Shown here: positions 53,593-62,175 of the stretch, piece after piece
Numbering within the stretch: the first letter of the stretch is position 1
Layout: every line of letters starts with the position of its first letter
Assembly (NCBI GenBank): GCA_945903645.1
Contig: CAMDOM010000010.1
Coordinates: 1 to 64,000 of the forward strand
Length of the DNA stretch: 64,000 bases
Origin: Chryseobacterium gleum
Lineage (GTDB): Bacteria; Bacteroidota; Bacteroidia; UBA10329
Direction of reading: 5' to 3'
Program-made: the position numbers and the translations under genes
Notes under the pieces: generated by a model
What the model was told of the DNA's origin: nothing
The model's database searches: none
The model's input: only the letters and a program-made list of their open reading frames with translations

Positions 53593-54138
53593 ATGAACTT
53601 TTGTAGCTCCTGCGGCTCTTCCGATATACGTTTGCAGGTGCCTGCTGGCGATAGCAGCGAGCGGCATGTGTGCGGTCAATGCGCTACCATCCATTATTCC
53701 AATCCAAAAATGATTGTAGGATGCTTGGTAGAAAATGATGGTAAAGTGCTGCTATGCAAACGCGCCATAGAACCCCGCTATGGCCTATGGAATTTACCCT
53801 GCGGCTTTCTCGAAAATGGCGAAACCATAGAGCAAGGTGCCTTGCGCGAAACTTGGGAAGAGGCCCTTGTGAAGGTGGCGAACCCGCGATTGCACTGCAT
53901 TTACAACATTCCCAAAGTCAATCAGGTGTACATCATTTTTATAGGAGGACTGCTGCATCGTTCAGAAGGCACCACCACCGAGAGCCTTGAGGTTGAGTTC
54001 TTTGCCGAAGAAGATATTCCATGGAAAGACATTGCGTTTACCAGCACTGCATTTGCCCTAGAGAAGTACTTTGCCCACCGCGAACAGGAAAACGTACCTG
54101 TGCATGTGGGAACATTCCATAATTTCGCACCCCGATGA
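53593..54138 (+). CDS. Nudix hydrolase with N-terminal zinc ribbon
   Basis: A 181-residue cytoplasmic protein. Two CxxC pairs (C4-x2-C and C27-x2-C, FCSSCGSS and VCGQC) form a zinc ribbon; the Nudix box is GFLENGETIEQGALRETWEE with alanine at the usual glycine position after EE. The substrate is a nucleoside diphosphate derivative, and the ribbon type resembles NADH or ADP-ribose pyrophosphatases. Its last bases overlap the HAD-like gene start (ATGA), and the methionine aminopeptidase gene follows in the same way, so the three form one translationally coupled operon. Confidence 0.87.
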   Translation: MNFCSSCGSSDIRLQVPAGDSSERHVCGQCATIHYSNPKMIVGCLVENDGKVLLCKRAIEPRYGLWNLPCGFLENGETIEQGALRETWEEALVKVANPRLHCIYNIPKVNQVYIIFIGGLLHRSEGTTTESLEVEFFAEEDIPWKDIAFTSTAFALEKYFAHREQENVPVHVGTFHNFAPR

Positions 54139-54578
54139 GAGAACTACCATTACCCGGAAAAACATTGACCATTGCTGTAGATTTTGACGGCACAATTGTA
54201 GAACATAGGTTTCCAGCCATTGGCAAAACCATTCCGTTTGCTTTCGAAACCCTGCGCGAATTGAACAAACGCGGTCACCGCTTGCTATTATGGACCTACC
54301 GTCATGGCGAAACCTTGAATGCAGCCGTTGAGTTTTGCAGGGAGAATGGAGTTGAGTTTTATGCCATAAATGCTAGCTATCCAGACGAAAAGTTTGACCC
54401 TGCCACTGCTAGTCGCAAGCTAGACTGCGATATGTTTATTGACGACCGCAATGTGGGTGGTTTGCTGGGTTGGGGCGAGGTGTTTCGCCTAATTCATCCC
54501 GAAGAAAGTGGCGAGCGCCCCGCAAAAGAATCCAAATCTTCGGGGGGCTTGCTGGGTAAATTGTTTGGCGGCAAATGA
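54135..54578 (+). CDS. HAD-superfamily hydrolase (BT0820-like)
   Basis: A 147-residue HAD-like phosphatase. Motif I is DFDGTIVE (nucleophile and acid aspartates); the later KLDCDMFIDDRNVGGL supplies motif IV acidic residues. GHRLLLWTYRHGETL is a conserved block. The group includes BT0820 of Bacteroides, of unknown substrate. The C-terminal segment (KSSGGLLGKLFGGK) is low in complexity and basic. Start and stop overlap the neighbours (ATGA with the Nudix gene, ATGA with map), so translation is coupled along the operon. Confidence 0.82.
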   Translation: MRELPLPGKTLTIAVDFDGTIVEHRFPAIGKTIPFAFETLRELNKRGHRLLLWTYRHGETLNAAVEFCRENGVEFYAINASYPDEKFDPATASRKLDCDMFIDDRNVGGLLGWGEVFRLIHPEESGERPAKESKSSGGLLGKLFGGK

Positions 54579-55393
54579 TCATTACCAAAACTAGAGAACA
54601 GATTGAACTGATGCGTCAAAGCGCGTTGGTGGTATCGCGCACTTTGGGCGAAATAGCTAAGATTATTCGTCCGGGAATCACTCCGCTAGAGCTGGATAAA
54701 GTTGCCGAAACCTACATCCGCGATCAGGGTGCTGTGCCGTGTTTCTTAGGCTATGGTGGTTTTCCAAACACGTTGTGTACTTCGGTGAACGAACAAGTGG
54801 TGCATGGTATTCCTAACAATCGTCCATTGCAAGAAGGCGATATTATTGCTGTTGATTGTGGCACAATACTTAACGGTTGGGTAGGCGATCATGCTTTCAC
54901 GTTTGCCATTGGAGAGGTGAAACCCGAAGTGCAAAAACTGCTAAAAGTGACACTCGAATCGCTCTATCTCGGCATTGCCGAAATAAAAGCGGGCAACTAT
55001 ACAGGCGATGTAGGCTTTGCAGTGCAGCTGCATGCCGAGCGGAACGGCTACAGCGTAGTGCGCGAATTGGTTGGTCATGGTCTAGGTCGCGATTTACATG
55101 AAGACCCTGAATTGCCCAACTACGGCCGCAGAGGTCATGGCAAAAAATTGCAAGAAGGCACAGTGCTTGCCATCGAACCTATGATAAATATGGGTAGCCG
55201 CAACGTAATCACGCTCAACGACAAGTGGACTGTAGTTACCAAAGACGGCAAACCATCGGCCCATTTCGAACACGATGTGGCAATTGTGGATGGCAAACCC
55301 GAAATATTGTCAACGTTCGAATATGTTTATGAAGCGCTAGGAATTGCAGACCCTTTTGCAACGTTAAATTCCTCTGAGTTGGCTACTAGTTAA
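54575..55393 (+). CDS. map: Methionine aminopeptidase, type I
   Basis: A 272-residue enzyme that removes the initiator methionine from new proteins. The pita-bread fold has all metal ligands: D in VDCGTILNGWVGDHAF (two aspartates), H in GHGLGRDLHEDPELPNYG, E in AIEPMINMG, and E in SAHFEHDVAI. VNEQVVHGIP contains the substrate-binding histidine. Length is normal for type I. The start overlaps the HAD-like gene by four bases. Downstream, a 14-base tandem repeat separates it from the methyltransferase gene. Confidence 0.95.
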   Translation: MIITKTREQIELMRQSALVVSRTLGEIAKIIRPGITPLELDKVAETYIRDQGAVPCFLGYGGFPNTLCTSVNEQVVHGIPNNRPLQEGDIIAVDCGTILNGWVGDHAFTFAIGEVKPEVQKLLKVTLESLYLGIAEIKAGNYTGDVGFAVQLHAERNGYSVVRELVGHGLGRDLHEDPELPNYGRRGHGKKLQEGTVLAIEPMINMGSRNVITLNDKWTVVTKDGKPSAHFEHDVAIVDGKPEILSTFEYVYEALGIADPFATLNSSELATS

Positions 55394-55416
55394 GGAGTTA
55401 ACTAGAATCGCGTTAT

Positions 55417-55444
55417 TCGTAATTCATAATTCGTAATTCATAAT
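55417..55444. repeat. Two direct copies of a 14-base AT-rich unit
   Basis: The 14-base unit TCGTAATTCATAAT occurs twice in tandem without change, in the 56-base gap between map and the methyltransferase gene. The second copy runs directly into TACCCTTG (55445-55452), a loose -7-like box that overlaps the methyltransferase start codon. Confidence 0.85.
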
Positions 55445-55449
55445 TACCC

Positions 55450-56217
55450 TTGTTTCACTTCCTCCTCCGCACCATTCCACGTCCTATCCTTATCCGACTG
55501 AGCTTCGTGTTCAGTTGGTTTGCCCCAGTGCTATTGCGCGGCAATATGGTAGAATGCCCGGTATGCGAAAAGCAATTCCGCAAATTTCTCCCCTACGGAT
55601 ACGATGGATTGGCCAAACGAAGTAATGTGCTTTGCCCCTCTTGCCTTACCTTAGAGCGCCATCGAGTGTTATGGTTATACCTAAAAGAGCGCACTGACTT
55701 CTTTTCCAAGTCCAGAAAAATGCTGCACATTGCTCCCGAGCAACCTTTTCTTGGTCGCTTGCGCAAAATGAGCCATTTGCAACTTACCACGGCCGATTTA
55801 TTCTCGCCCCTTGCTGATGTGCGTTGCGACATAATGGATATGCCTTTTGAGGCCAACACCTTCGATGTCATTTTTTGCAACCACGTGCTAGAGCATGTTT
55901 CCGATGACCATAAGGCCATGCAAGAGCTTTTCCGTGTGATGAAGCCTGGTGGTTTTGGCATTTTTCAAGTACCTGTAGACTATACCCGCGAGCAGACATA
56001 CGAAGATGCTTCCATCACCACGGAAGCTGACCGCGCCACTCATTTTTGGCAAAAAGACCACGTGCGCTTGTATGGAAAAGACTATCTCGCCAAGCTAGAA
56101 GCCGTGGGGTTCAAGGCACAACGTATAGATATGGCTACCGAAGTGGGCGAAGCGCTTTGCGAACGGTATCGCCTTGGCCACGCTGACAATATCTATCGTT
56201 GCGATAAACCTGCCTAA
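55450..56217 (+). CDS. SAM-dependent methyltransferase with N-terminal cysteine motif
   Basis: A 255-residue methyltransferase (methyltransferase-11 type). A basic hydrophobic N-terminus (about 1-28) is followed by the CxxC pair in VECPVCEKQFRKFLPYG and CPSCLTLERHR, a zinc-ribbon-like start known from Bacteroidota glycolipid or cell-surface methyltransferases. The SAM-binding part has DVIFCNHVLEHVSDDHKAM (motif IV-V) and LFRVMKPGGFGIFQVP. The start is TTG at 55450; no nearby ATG precedes the cysteine region except M33, which would remove the helix. Substrate unknown. Confidence 0.78.
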   Translation: MFHFLLRTIPRPILIRLSFVFSWFAPVLLRGNMVECPVCEKQFRKFLPYGYDGLAKRSNVLCPSCLTLERHRVLWLYLKERTDFFSKSRKMLHIAPEQPFLGRLRKMSHLQLTTADLFSPLADVRCDIMDMPFEANTFDVIFCNHVLEHVSDDHKAMQELFRVMKPGGFGIFQVPVDYTREQTYEDASITTEADRATHFWQKDHVRLYGKDYLAKLEAVGFKAQRIDMATEVGEALCERYRLGHADNIYRCDKPA

Positions 56218-56223
56218 TTGTTT

Positions 56224-57789
56224 TTAGTGCTGAATAAGCACCTTTCGGCTGCTTGTGGCTCCATTCATTTCTACTTGCAACTGATACAGGCCATTAGCAA
56301 AGCCCAGCACATCTATGGCTTGATTGGCAAATTGCTGTTGCATCACTACCCGACCCAAAGCATCTATCAACCGAATAGTGGCCATTTCTCCTAAAGGGAG
56401 ATGTACATGCAGTTGCCCATTGGTTGGGTTTGGATAGGCACTAAACTGAGGCATAGCTAACTCATCCGCCACCCCTACCAACTGATAATTGCAATCGTTG
56501 TAGGAAGTGACAACTGTAGAAGTATCCACCACAATATTCTCATCGCCTTGAGAATAAAGCGTGTAACTAAAATAAATGAGCATCATTTCATCCGTGGTAG
56601 CCTCTCCTAACGTTACCAATTGAGGAGGATTATTCGGATTCCATGGGTTGGCCGTTGTGTTGTCGTACAAGGCTTCGCTGTAAAGTACACTACCTCCTGG
56701 AATCCTGAGTGGCTGACGAAAATCGTAGAACCCTTGCCAGTGGAAATTCCAACTGGGAATATCAATAAGTGGTATGGTCACGTTAGATGGGGTAACTGCC
56801 CATGCCTTTATCGACCTTCCAATAAGGTGCATGTGTGGCGCCACATCCAAGACGGTGATATTCGCATTTGATGGCACTTGATATGTGGCTGTAAACGTGC
56901 GTGTTTGATTTGCGGGTATTATGAGTGCCCCTTCATTCAAATCACCATGATTAAGGGCAGAAGCTATAGAAACCTCACGCACCGTCCCTGTGGTGTATTT
57001 GATATTTACTTTGGTTTGATCAAATTGCCCATTGGCGTTCGCTGGGTAATGAACTTGCATAATGATATTAGCCCCAGCGGGAATTTTAACGCCCATAATT
57101 CCAGGATACACCTTTACTCCTTGACCTGGAACCCAACCACCAACCAAAGTAGAAGCGTTGCTGCCTGTACCACCAAAACTCACATAACCCGGTAATGGGT
57201 CATTTGCATCCAACTGTACTGGTGTGTTTGAAGCATCAGTATACAACAACACATGATGCACCGCTTCCCTATTTCCCGGCACTACTTCAATTTCTTTGAT
57301 AAACACATCTTCTGACAATCCTGTGGGAATTACAAAGCAGCGGTATACATCATTTCCTACAGTTGAAACAGTATAATTGGGCATGGTTAAAACCAAATCA
57401 GGATCTGTAATTACCTCCGAACTGGTATAAACAGGAGCCATTGGAGCTGTTCCGTTTCCTTCGGGCATTCCACTATTTACCCATTCGTTTATTACAGCAA
57501 TCTCTTCGGGTGTAAGCACCCGCTCGTGCGCCAATGAGCGGTATGTTGCATCGGGTGGCCATGGCGGCATGGTGCCAGCATTTACGGCATACTGCATTCC
57601 AAATGCCGCAGAAGAAGCATCTTGATAGGTCATTAATGAAAACGGACCAATTCCGCCTTCATGATGGCACGAGGTGCATCTGGTGTATAGAATACACGCC
57701 ACATTGTCGTTCCAAGAAGCTGTCTGGGCTTTACCATTCGAAAGAAAAAATAGCGATATGAAAATCAGTGAAGTAAAACGTAGCTTCAT
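56224..57789 (-). CDS. Exported cytochrome c/copper-monooxygenase-like protein with T9SS sorting end
   Basis: A 521-residue exported protein: signal peptide (1-21), a short region with one haem-c motif C38-x2-C-H (CTSCHHEGGIGPF), then a copper-type-II ascorbate-dependent monooxygenase-like part (about 115-395) with MQVHYP, DVAPHMHLIGR and the histidine pair in AVHHVLLYTD, and a C-terminal type A sorting domain (YPNPTNGQLHVHL, ending KVLIQH). A haem plus copper-monooxygenase fold suggests oxidative work on an external substrate, but the activity is unknown. Divergent from serC across a 152-base gap holding a perfect inverted repeat. Confidence 0.82.
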   Translation of the reverse strand: MKLRFTSLIFISLFFLSNGKAQTASWNDNVACILYTRCTSCHHEGGIGPFSLMTYQDASSAAFGMQYAVNAGTMPPWPPDATYRSLAHERVLTPEEIAVINEWVNSGMPEGNGTAPMAPVYTSSEVITDPDLVLTMPNYTVSTVGNDVYRCFVIPTGLSEDVFIKEIEVVPGNREAVHHVLLYTDASNTPVQLDANDPLPGYVSFGGTGSNASTLVGGWVPGQGVKVYPGIMGVKIPAGANIIMQVHYPANANGQFDQTKVNIKYTTGTVREVSIASALNHGDLNEGALIIPANQTRTFTATYQVPSNANITVLDVAPHMHLIGRSIKAWAVTPSNVTIPLIDIPSWNFHWQGFYDFRQPLRIPGGSVLYSEALYDNTTANPWNPNNPPQLVTLGEATTDEMMLIYFSYTLYSQGDENIVVDTSTVVTSYNDCNYQLVGVADELAMPQFSAYPNPTNGQLHVHLPLGEMATIRLIDALGRVVMQQQFANQAIDVLGFANGLYQLQVEMNGATSSRKVLIQH

Positions 57790-57831
57790 AGTTGTACGGA
57801 TTAGGCTGGGAATTTTTTAAAACGAAAGTAG

Positions 57832-57855
57832 TGGTTATCAGACAACTGATAACCA
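57832..57855. repeat. Perfect dyad between divergent genes (candidate operator)
   Basis: TGGTTATCAG and CTGATAACCA form a perfect 10-base dyad with a 4-base centre (ACAA), midway between the divergent cytochrome-like gene (start 57789) and serC (start 57942). No T-run follows, so a terminator is unlikely; a DNA-binding operator is possible. Confidence 0.55.
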
Positions 57856-57941
57856 GATTGGTTTAAAGCCCAAAGAGCAATCAACACTGCGTTCCGAATA
57901 AATTACCAACTTCGCGGCCATACGCTTATCAACATATCCCA

Positions 57942-59015
57942 ATGACCAAGATTCACAATTTTAGTGCTGGACCAAGCATTCTTCCGCAAGAAGTGTTTGA
58001 GAAGGCAAGTGCTGCCGTTCTAAACTTCAACGGACTAAACTTATCTCTTCTTGAAGTATCGCATCGCAGCAAAGATGTGGTAGATATGACCGACCATGCC
58101 ATTGCCTTGGTAAAGGAATTACTTGGCGTTCCTGAAGGATATTCAGTAGTTTTTCTTCAAGGAGGAGCCAGTTTGCAGTTTTACATGAGTGCGCTTAACT
58201 TCTTGAAAGTGGGTGGCAAAGGCGGCTACATTGACACAGGAGTGTGGAGCACCAAAGCAATCAAAGAAGCAAAACGTATCGGCACCATTGATGTTGTTGC
58301 AAGTTCGAAAGACCGCAACTTCTGCTATATACCTAAGGACTACAGCATACCTACAGACTTAGATTTCTTGCATTACACCACCAACACCACGATTTTCGGA
58401 ACTCAGTTCACTGCATTTCCGATGCCAGTTGTTCCACTTTTGGCCGATATGTCGTCTGACATTTTTAGCCAACCTATAAACGTAGCCGACCACGCACTTA
58501 TCTACGCTGGTGCTCAGAAAAACATGGGGCCAGCTGGAGTTACCCTAGCAATTGTAAAAGATAGCTTACTCGGAAAAACAGGCCGTGATTTGCCCGCCAT
58601 GCTCGATTATCAAGTGCAGATTAAAGGCGAGAGCATGTTTAATACGCCTCCTGTTTTTAGCATTTATGTTTCTATGCTTACCCTCGAATGGCTGAAAGCC
58701 AAAGGTGGAGTGGCTTGGGCCGAGAAAAACAATAAAGCCAAGGCGGAGCTCTTCTACAATGAATTGGATCGAAATTCACTATTTGTTGGCACAGCAGACA
58801 AACCAGATCGTTCACGAATGAATGCCACGTTCTTACTGAAGGACGAAGCTTTGGATGCTGATTTTAGCGCATTGCTAAAGGCTGCCAATATTAGCGGACT
58901 AAAAGGCCATCGCGATGTAGGTGGCTACCGCGCCAGCATGTACAACGCCCTTCCATTGGAAAGCGTGCAAGTTTTGGTAGATGTGATGCGCGATTTAGAG
59001 AACAAAAAAGGTTAA
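57942..59015 (+). CDS. serC: Phosphoserine aminotransferase
   Basis: A 357-residue PLP enzyme that converts 3-phosphohydroxypyruvate and glutamate to phosphoserine. The first residues IHNFSAGPSILPQEV are typical of SerC; the Schiff-base lysine is K193 in YAGAQKNMGPAGV, and EVSHRSKDVVDM and MNATFLLKDE are further conserved blocks. The serA-like gene starts three bases after its stop, so the two enzymes act in sequence (SerA product is the SerC substrate) and are co-transcribed. Confidence 0.95.
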   Translation: MTKIHNFSAGPSILPQEVFEKASAAVLNFNGLNLSLLEVSHRSKDVVDMTDHAIALVKELLGVPEGYSVVFLQGGASLQFYMSALNFLKVGGKGGYIDTGVWSTKAIKEAKRIGTIDVVASSKDRNFCYIPKDYSIPTDLDFLHYTTNTTIFGTQFTAFPMPVVPLLADMSSDIFSQPINVADHALIYAGAQKNMGPAGVTLAIVKDSLLGKTGRDLPAMLDYQVQIKGESMFNTPPVFSIYVSMLTLEWLKAKGGVAWAEKNNKAKAELFYNELDRNSLFVGTADKPDRSRMNATFLLKDEALDADFSALLKAANISGLKGHRDVGGYRASMYNALPLESVQVLVDVMRDLENKKG

Positions 59016-59018
59016 TTC

Positions 59019-59978
59019 ATGGCGCTGATTCTTGCTAATGACGGATTAGATGCTGCTGGCAGAATTTTGCTAGAGCAAGCTGGGCATGAAGTGCAGACTA
59101 ATAAGGTTGCTCAAAATGAATTGGCCGTTTTCATTGTTCAGCATAATGTTGCCGCCATTTTAGTACGTAGCGCAACGCTAGTTACTGAAGCTGAACTGCA
59201 GGTAGGAACGCTCAAAGTAGTTGGTCGCGCTGGGGTTGGCATGGATAATATCGACCTAAAATGTGCCGAAAAACTTGGGATTCCTGTGGTTAACACACCC
59301 GCTTCTTCCTCTCGTTCAGTGGCAGAACTCGTAATTGCCCACGCTTTGAGTTTATTACGTTTTTTACCCGAAAGTAATCGTGGCATGCCCGAGTTTGGGG
59401 CTACAGATTTCGAGAGGCTTAAGAAGCAGTTTGCAAGTGGGCGCGAGTTACAAAATCGAACTATGGGCATTATTGGTTTTGGGCGCATTGGTCGCACTAC
59501 GGCTGAGTTGGCCTTGGGATTAGGAATGAAAGTGGTGGCATTCGACCCGTATGTCTCCCAATGCACTGTAAGTTTTCATATCCACGGGTTTGGGGATGTG
59601 GCCGTACCCATTACCCCAATTTCGTTTGATGATGTGTTGGCGCAAAGCGATATTCTTTCGCTTCACGTGCCCAAACCAAAAGATGGTGCGGTCATTAACA
59701 CTGAGGCATTTCTCAAAATGAAACAGGGCGCAATAATTATCAATGCATCACGAGGTGGAGTAATTGACGAAAGTGCTTTGATTGATGCCCTAAACGCTGG
59801 TAAAATTGCTGGTGCTGGCTTGGATGTATTCGAAAATGAACCTACTCCTGACGCTCGCTTACTGCAGCATCCACGCATTTCTCTAACGCCACACATTGGG
59901 GCTGCCACCGAAGAAGCCCAAGCACGCATCGGGATTGAATTGGCCGTAAAGGTGCTCGAAGTATTGCATTTAAATTGA
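59019..59978 (+). CDS. serA: D-3-phosphoglycerate dehydrogenase-like enzyme
   Basis: A 319-residue D-2-hydroxyacid dehydrogenase, short form without the ACT regulatory domain. The NAD-binding motif is GIIGFGRIGRTTAELALG; catalytic Arg lies in ASRGGVIDE, Glu in FENEPTPD, and His in TPHIGAATEEAQ. With serC directly upstream it should be the first serine-pathway enzyme. Absence of the ACT domain means that it cannot be feedback-inhibited by serine in the E. coli manner; this short form is common in Bacteroidota. DUF1015 follows 17 bases later. Confidence 0.9.
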   Translation: MALILANDGLDAAGRILLEQAGHEVQTNKVAQNELAVFIVQHNVAAILVRSATLVTEAELQVGTLKVVGRAGVGMDNIDLKCAEKLGIPVVNTPASSSRSVAELVIAHALSLLRFLPESNRGMPEFGATDFERLKKQFASGRELQNRTMGIIGFGRIGRTTAELALGLGMKVVAFDPYVSQCTVSFHIHGFGDVAVPITPISFDDVLAQSDILSLHVPKPKDGAVINTEAFLKMKQGAIIINASRGGVIDESALIDALNAGKIAGAGLDVFENEPTPDARLLQHPRISLTPHIGAATEEAQARIGIELAVKVLEVLHLN

Positions 59979-59995
59979 GTCGAATTTAGAAGTAC

Positions 59996-61243
59996 ATGGC
60001 AAAGGTTCGCCCTTTTCTCGGAATACATCCTCATGCAGCCAATGCTGCTGACGTGGTTATTCGCCCGTTTGATTCGTACTCAAATCGTGAACTCACGGAG
60101 ATTTTAAATGCCAATGCACACTCGTTTCTGCATGTCATCAAGCCCGAGCATGGCGAATCCAAAAAGAGCCCAATCAACTCGCATGCCCTGTTTCAAAAGA
60201 GCAAAAACAAGTTTAATGAGCTGCTTACAAATGATACTCTTTCAGCCGATAAGAAGCCCTCATTTTACGTGTACACCCAGCATTTTGGGAACATAAATTT
60301 CACGGGCATCATTGGCTGTGCAGCAGTCCAAGACTATGATTCTGGCGTAATTCGAATTCATGAGCAAACCATTTCAAGTCGCGAGCGCCAATTAAAGGAA
60401 TATCTCAGCGTTTGCGATATCAATGCAGAGCCGGTTTGCTTCACCTATCCACGAACAGGTAGCCTTGAATTACTTACGGAAATAGTGAAGCAAAATCCGC
60501 CTATGCTCGATTTTGCTCATGGCGATGGCAAGCGCCATCAACTTTGGCCCGTTAGTGACCCGCATTGGGTAAATAAATTCATTGAGAAGTTTGTGTTGCT
60601 ACCCCATGTATACATAGCGGATGGGCATCATCGATCGGCATCTTCCGTTTTGCTTGCTCACGATAAATGGAAAGAAACGGGTGGAAATTCGACTCCAGAT
60701 GCACCATTCAACTATTTCTTAGGTATTTTCTTTCCAGACGATCAGCTGAAAATATTCGAGTTTAATCGCGTGGTTAAAAATCTAGGAGCCCACGGAGTCG
60801 CCTCATTTCTAGAAGCATTGAGTAGCGATTTTGTGGTGCATCCTCGCGATAGGCATCCCATTAGTCCTGATGAACGCGGATTGTTTGGAATGTATTTGGC
60901 TGGCAAATGGTATAAATTGCGGTATAAGCACCAGAAAAGCTCGGAAGTGGTCAACGCATTAGACGTGTCTATTCTCTCCGATAAAATTCTTGGGCCGATT
61001 CTCGGAATCACCGATTTGCGCAATGACACACGCATTGGTTTTGTGCCTGGCACATTAGGAACTTCCGCATTAGAAAAACTGGTGAATACAGGGAAATACG
61101 ATTTAGCTTTTTCTCTTTTCCCAGTTTCTGGTGAAGAGTTTTACGCCATTTCAGACCAAGGAAAAACTATGCCTCCAAAAAGCACCTACGTAGTACCAAA
61201 ATTACTTAATGGACTAGTGGTGTATAGCTTAAGTCACGGGTAG
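59996..61243 (+). CDS. DUF1015-family protein
   Basis: A 415-residue protein of the DUF1015 family. Conserved blocks include VRPFLGIHPHAANAADVV near the N-terminus, HSFLHVIKPEHG, the central YIADGHHRSASSVLLAHD, and the C-terminal FVPGTLGTSALEKLV. Its activity is unproven; the DGHHR block resembles a metal- or phosphate-binding site, and the family is usually next to serine-pathway genes in Bacteroidota, as here (17 bases after serA). It has no signal peptide and is likely cytoplasmic. A role in serine metabolism is supported only by context. Confidence 0.88.
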   Translation: MAKVRPFLGIHPHAANAADVVIRPFDSYSNRELTEILNANAHSFLHVIKPEHGESKKSPINSHALFQKSKNKFNELLTNDTLSADKKPSFYVYTQHFGNINFTGIIGCAAVQDYDSGVIRIHEQTISSRERQLKEYLSVCDINAEPVCFTYPRTGSLELLTEIVKQNPPMLDFAHGDGKRHQLWPVSDPHWVNKFIEKFVLLPHVYIADGHHRSASSVLLAHDKWKETGGNSTPDAPFNYFLGIFFPDDQLKIFEFNRVVKNLGAHGVASFLEALSSDFVVHPRDRHPISPDERGLFGMYLAGKWYKLRYKHQKSSEVVNALDVSILSDKILGPILGITDLRNDTRIGFVPGTLGTSALEKLVNTGKYDLAFSLFPVSGEEFYAISDQGKTMPPKSTYVVPKLLNGLVVYSLSHG

Positions 61244-61313
61244 AAAAGCAATAGTTTCGAAACTCGCATGCTTCTTATGCATTTCGCCTTGCTACTTAAG
61301 ACTCATTTCTTCC

Positions 61314-62105
61314 CTACCCTTCTGGTCCTTCTCCTACGCTGCTGTAACCTCCATCGTGAAACAGGTTTTGCATGGTTACTTTGCGTGTAAGGTCAGAAAA
61401 TAACGTGACGCAATAATCAGCGCATTCCTCTGCCGAAGCATTGCCCAATGGCGAACACCTGTCAGCATTTCCAATAAAATCCTCAAAACCAGCCACTCCA
61501 CTTCCTGCGGTGGTCACTGTGGGACTCTGCGAAATGGTGTTAACCCGAACCTTTTTGGCATACCCATAATGATAACCAAAGCTACGCGCGATACTCTCAA
61601 GCATGGCTTTAGCATCGGCCATATCTCCATAACCAGGATAGGTCCGTTGGGCAGCTATGTAGGTAAGTGCCACCACCGAACCCCATTCGCTAATCGCATC
61701 AGCTTTCATACATGTTTGCAACAAACGATGCAACGACATGGCCGAAATATCTAGGGTTTTGTGATAGAAATCGTAGTTCAAATCATTATAAGTACGACCT
61801 TTACGCACGTTGGGCGACATGCCTACTGAATGGAGAACGAAATCGACCTTACCGTACTTCTCTTTAGCGGTGTTAACCAACAATTCCAAATCTTCCATCA
61901 CCGTCACATCGGCAGGAACAATTGTTGCCCCAACTTTCTCTGCCAACGCATTTATAGTACCCATACGCAATGCTACGGGTGCATTGGTTAGAATAAATTC
62001 AGCGCCTTCTTCATGGCACTTTTCAGCCACCTTCCATGCTATACTTCTATTGTCTAAAGCACCGAAAATGATGCCTTTTTTACCTTTCAAAAGATTGTAT
62101 GCCAT
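61314..62105 (-). CDS. fabI: Enoyl-[acyl-carrier-protein] reductase (NADH)
   Basis: A 263-residue short-chain dehydrogenase-like enzyme that reduces trans-2-enoyl-ACP in each round of fatty acid elongation. LKGKKGIIFGALDNRSIAW is the FabI-type NAD-binding start (with N-x-x-SIAW rather than the usual SDR glycine motif), and the catalytic Y-x6-K is in YPGYGDMADAKAMLES. SQSPTVTTAGSGVAGFEDF is the mobile substrate loop. It is the sole SDR-type enoyl reductase in the window. Its gene lies 71 bases past the DUF1015 gene, converging. Confidence 0.94.
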   Translation of the reverse strand: MAYNLLKGKKGIIFGALDNRSIAWKVAEKCHEEGAEFILTNAPVALRMGTINALAEKVGATIVPADVTVMEDLELLVNTAKEKYGKVDFVLHSVGMSPNVRKGRTYNDLNYDFYHKTLDISAMSLHRLLQTCMKADAISEWGSVVALTYIAAQRTYPGYGDMADAKAMLESIARSFGYHYGYAKKVRVNTISQSPTVTTAGSGVAGFEDFIGNADRCSPLGNASAEECADYCVTLFSDLTRKVTMQNLFHDGGYSSVGEGPEG

Positions 62106-62175
62106 AGCCTAATGCTTTTGTTTTAATCGGTGAGATTATTCTTGCAAAGCAAGTGAATTCTATTTTACTGTTCGG

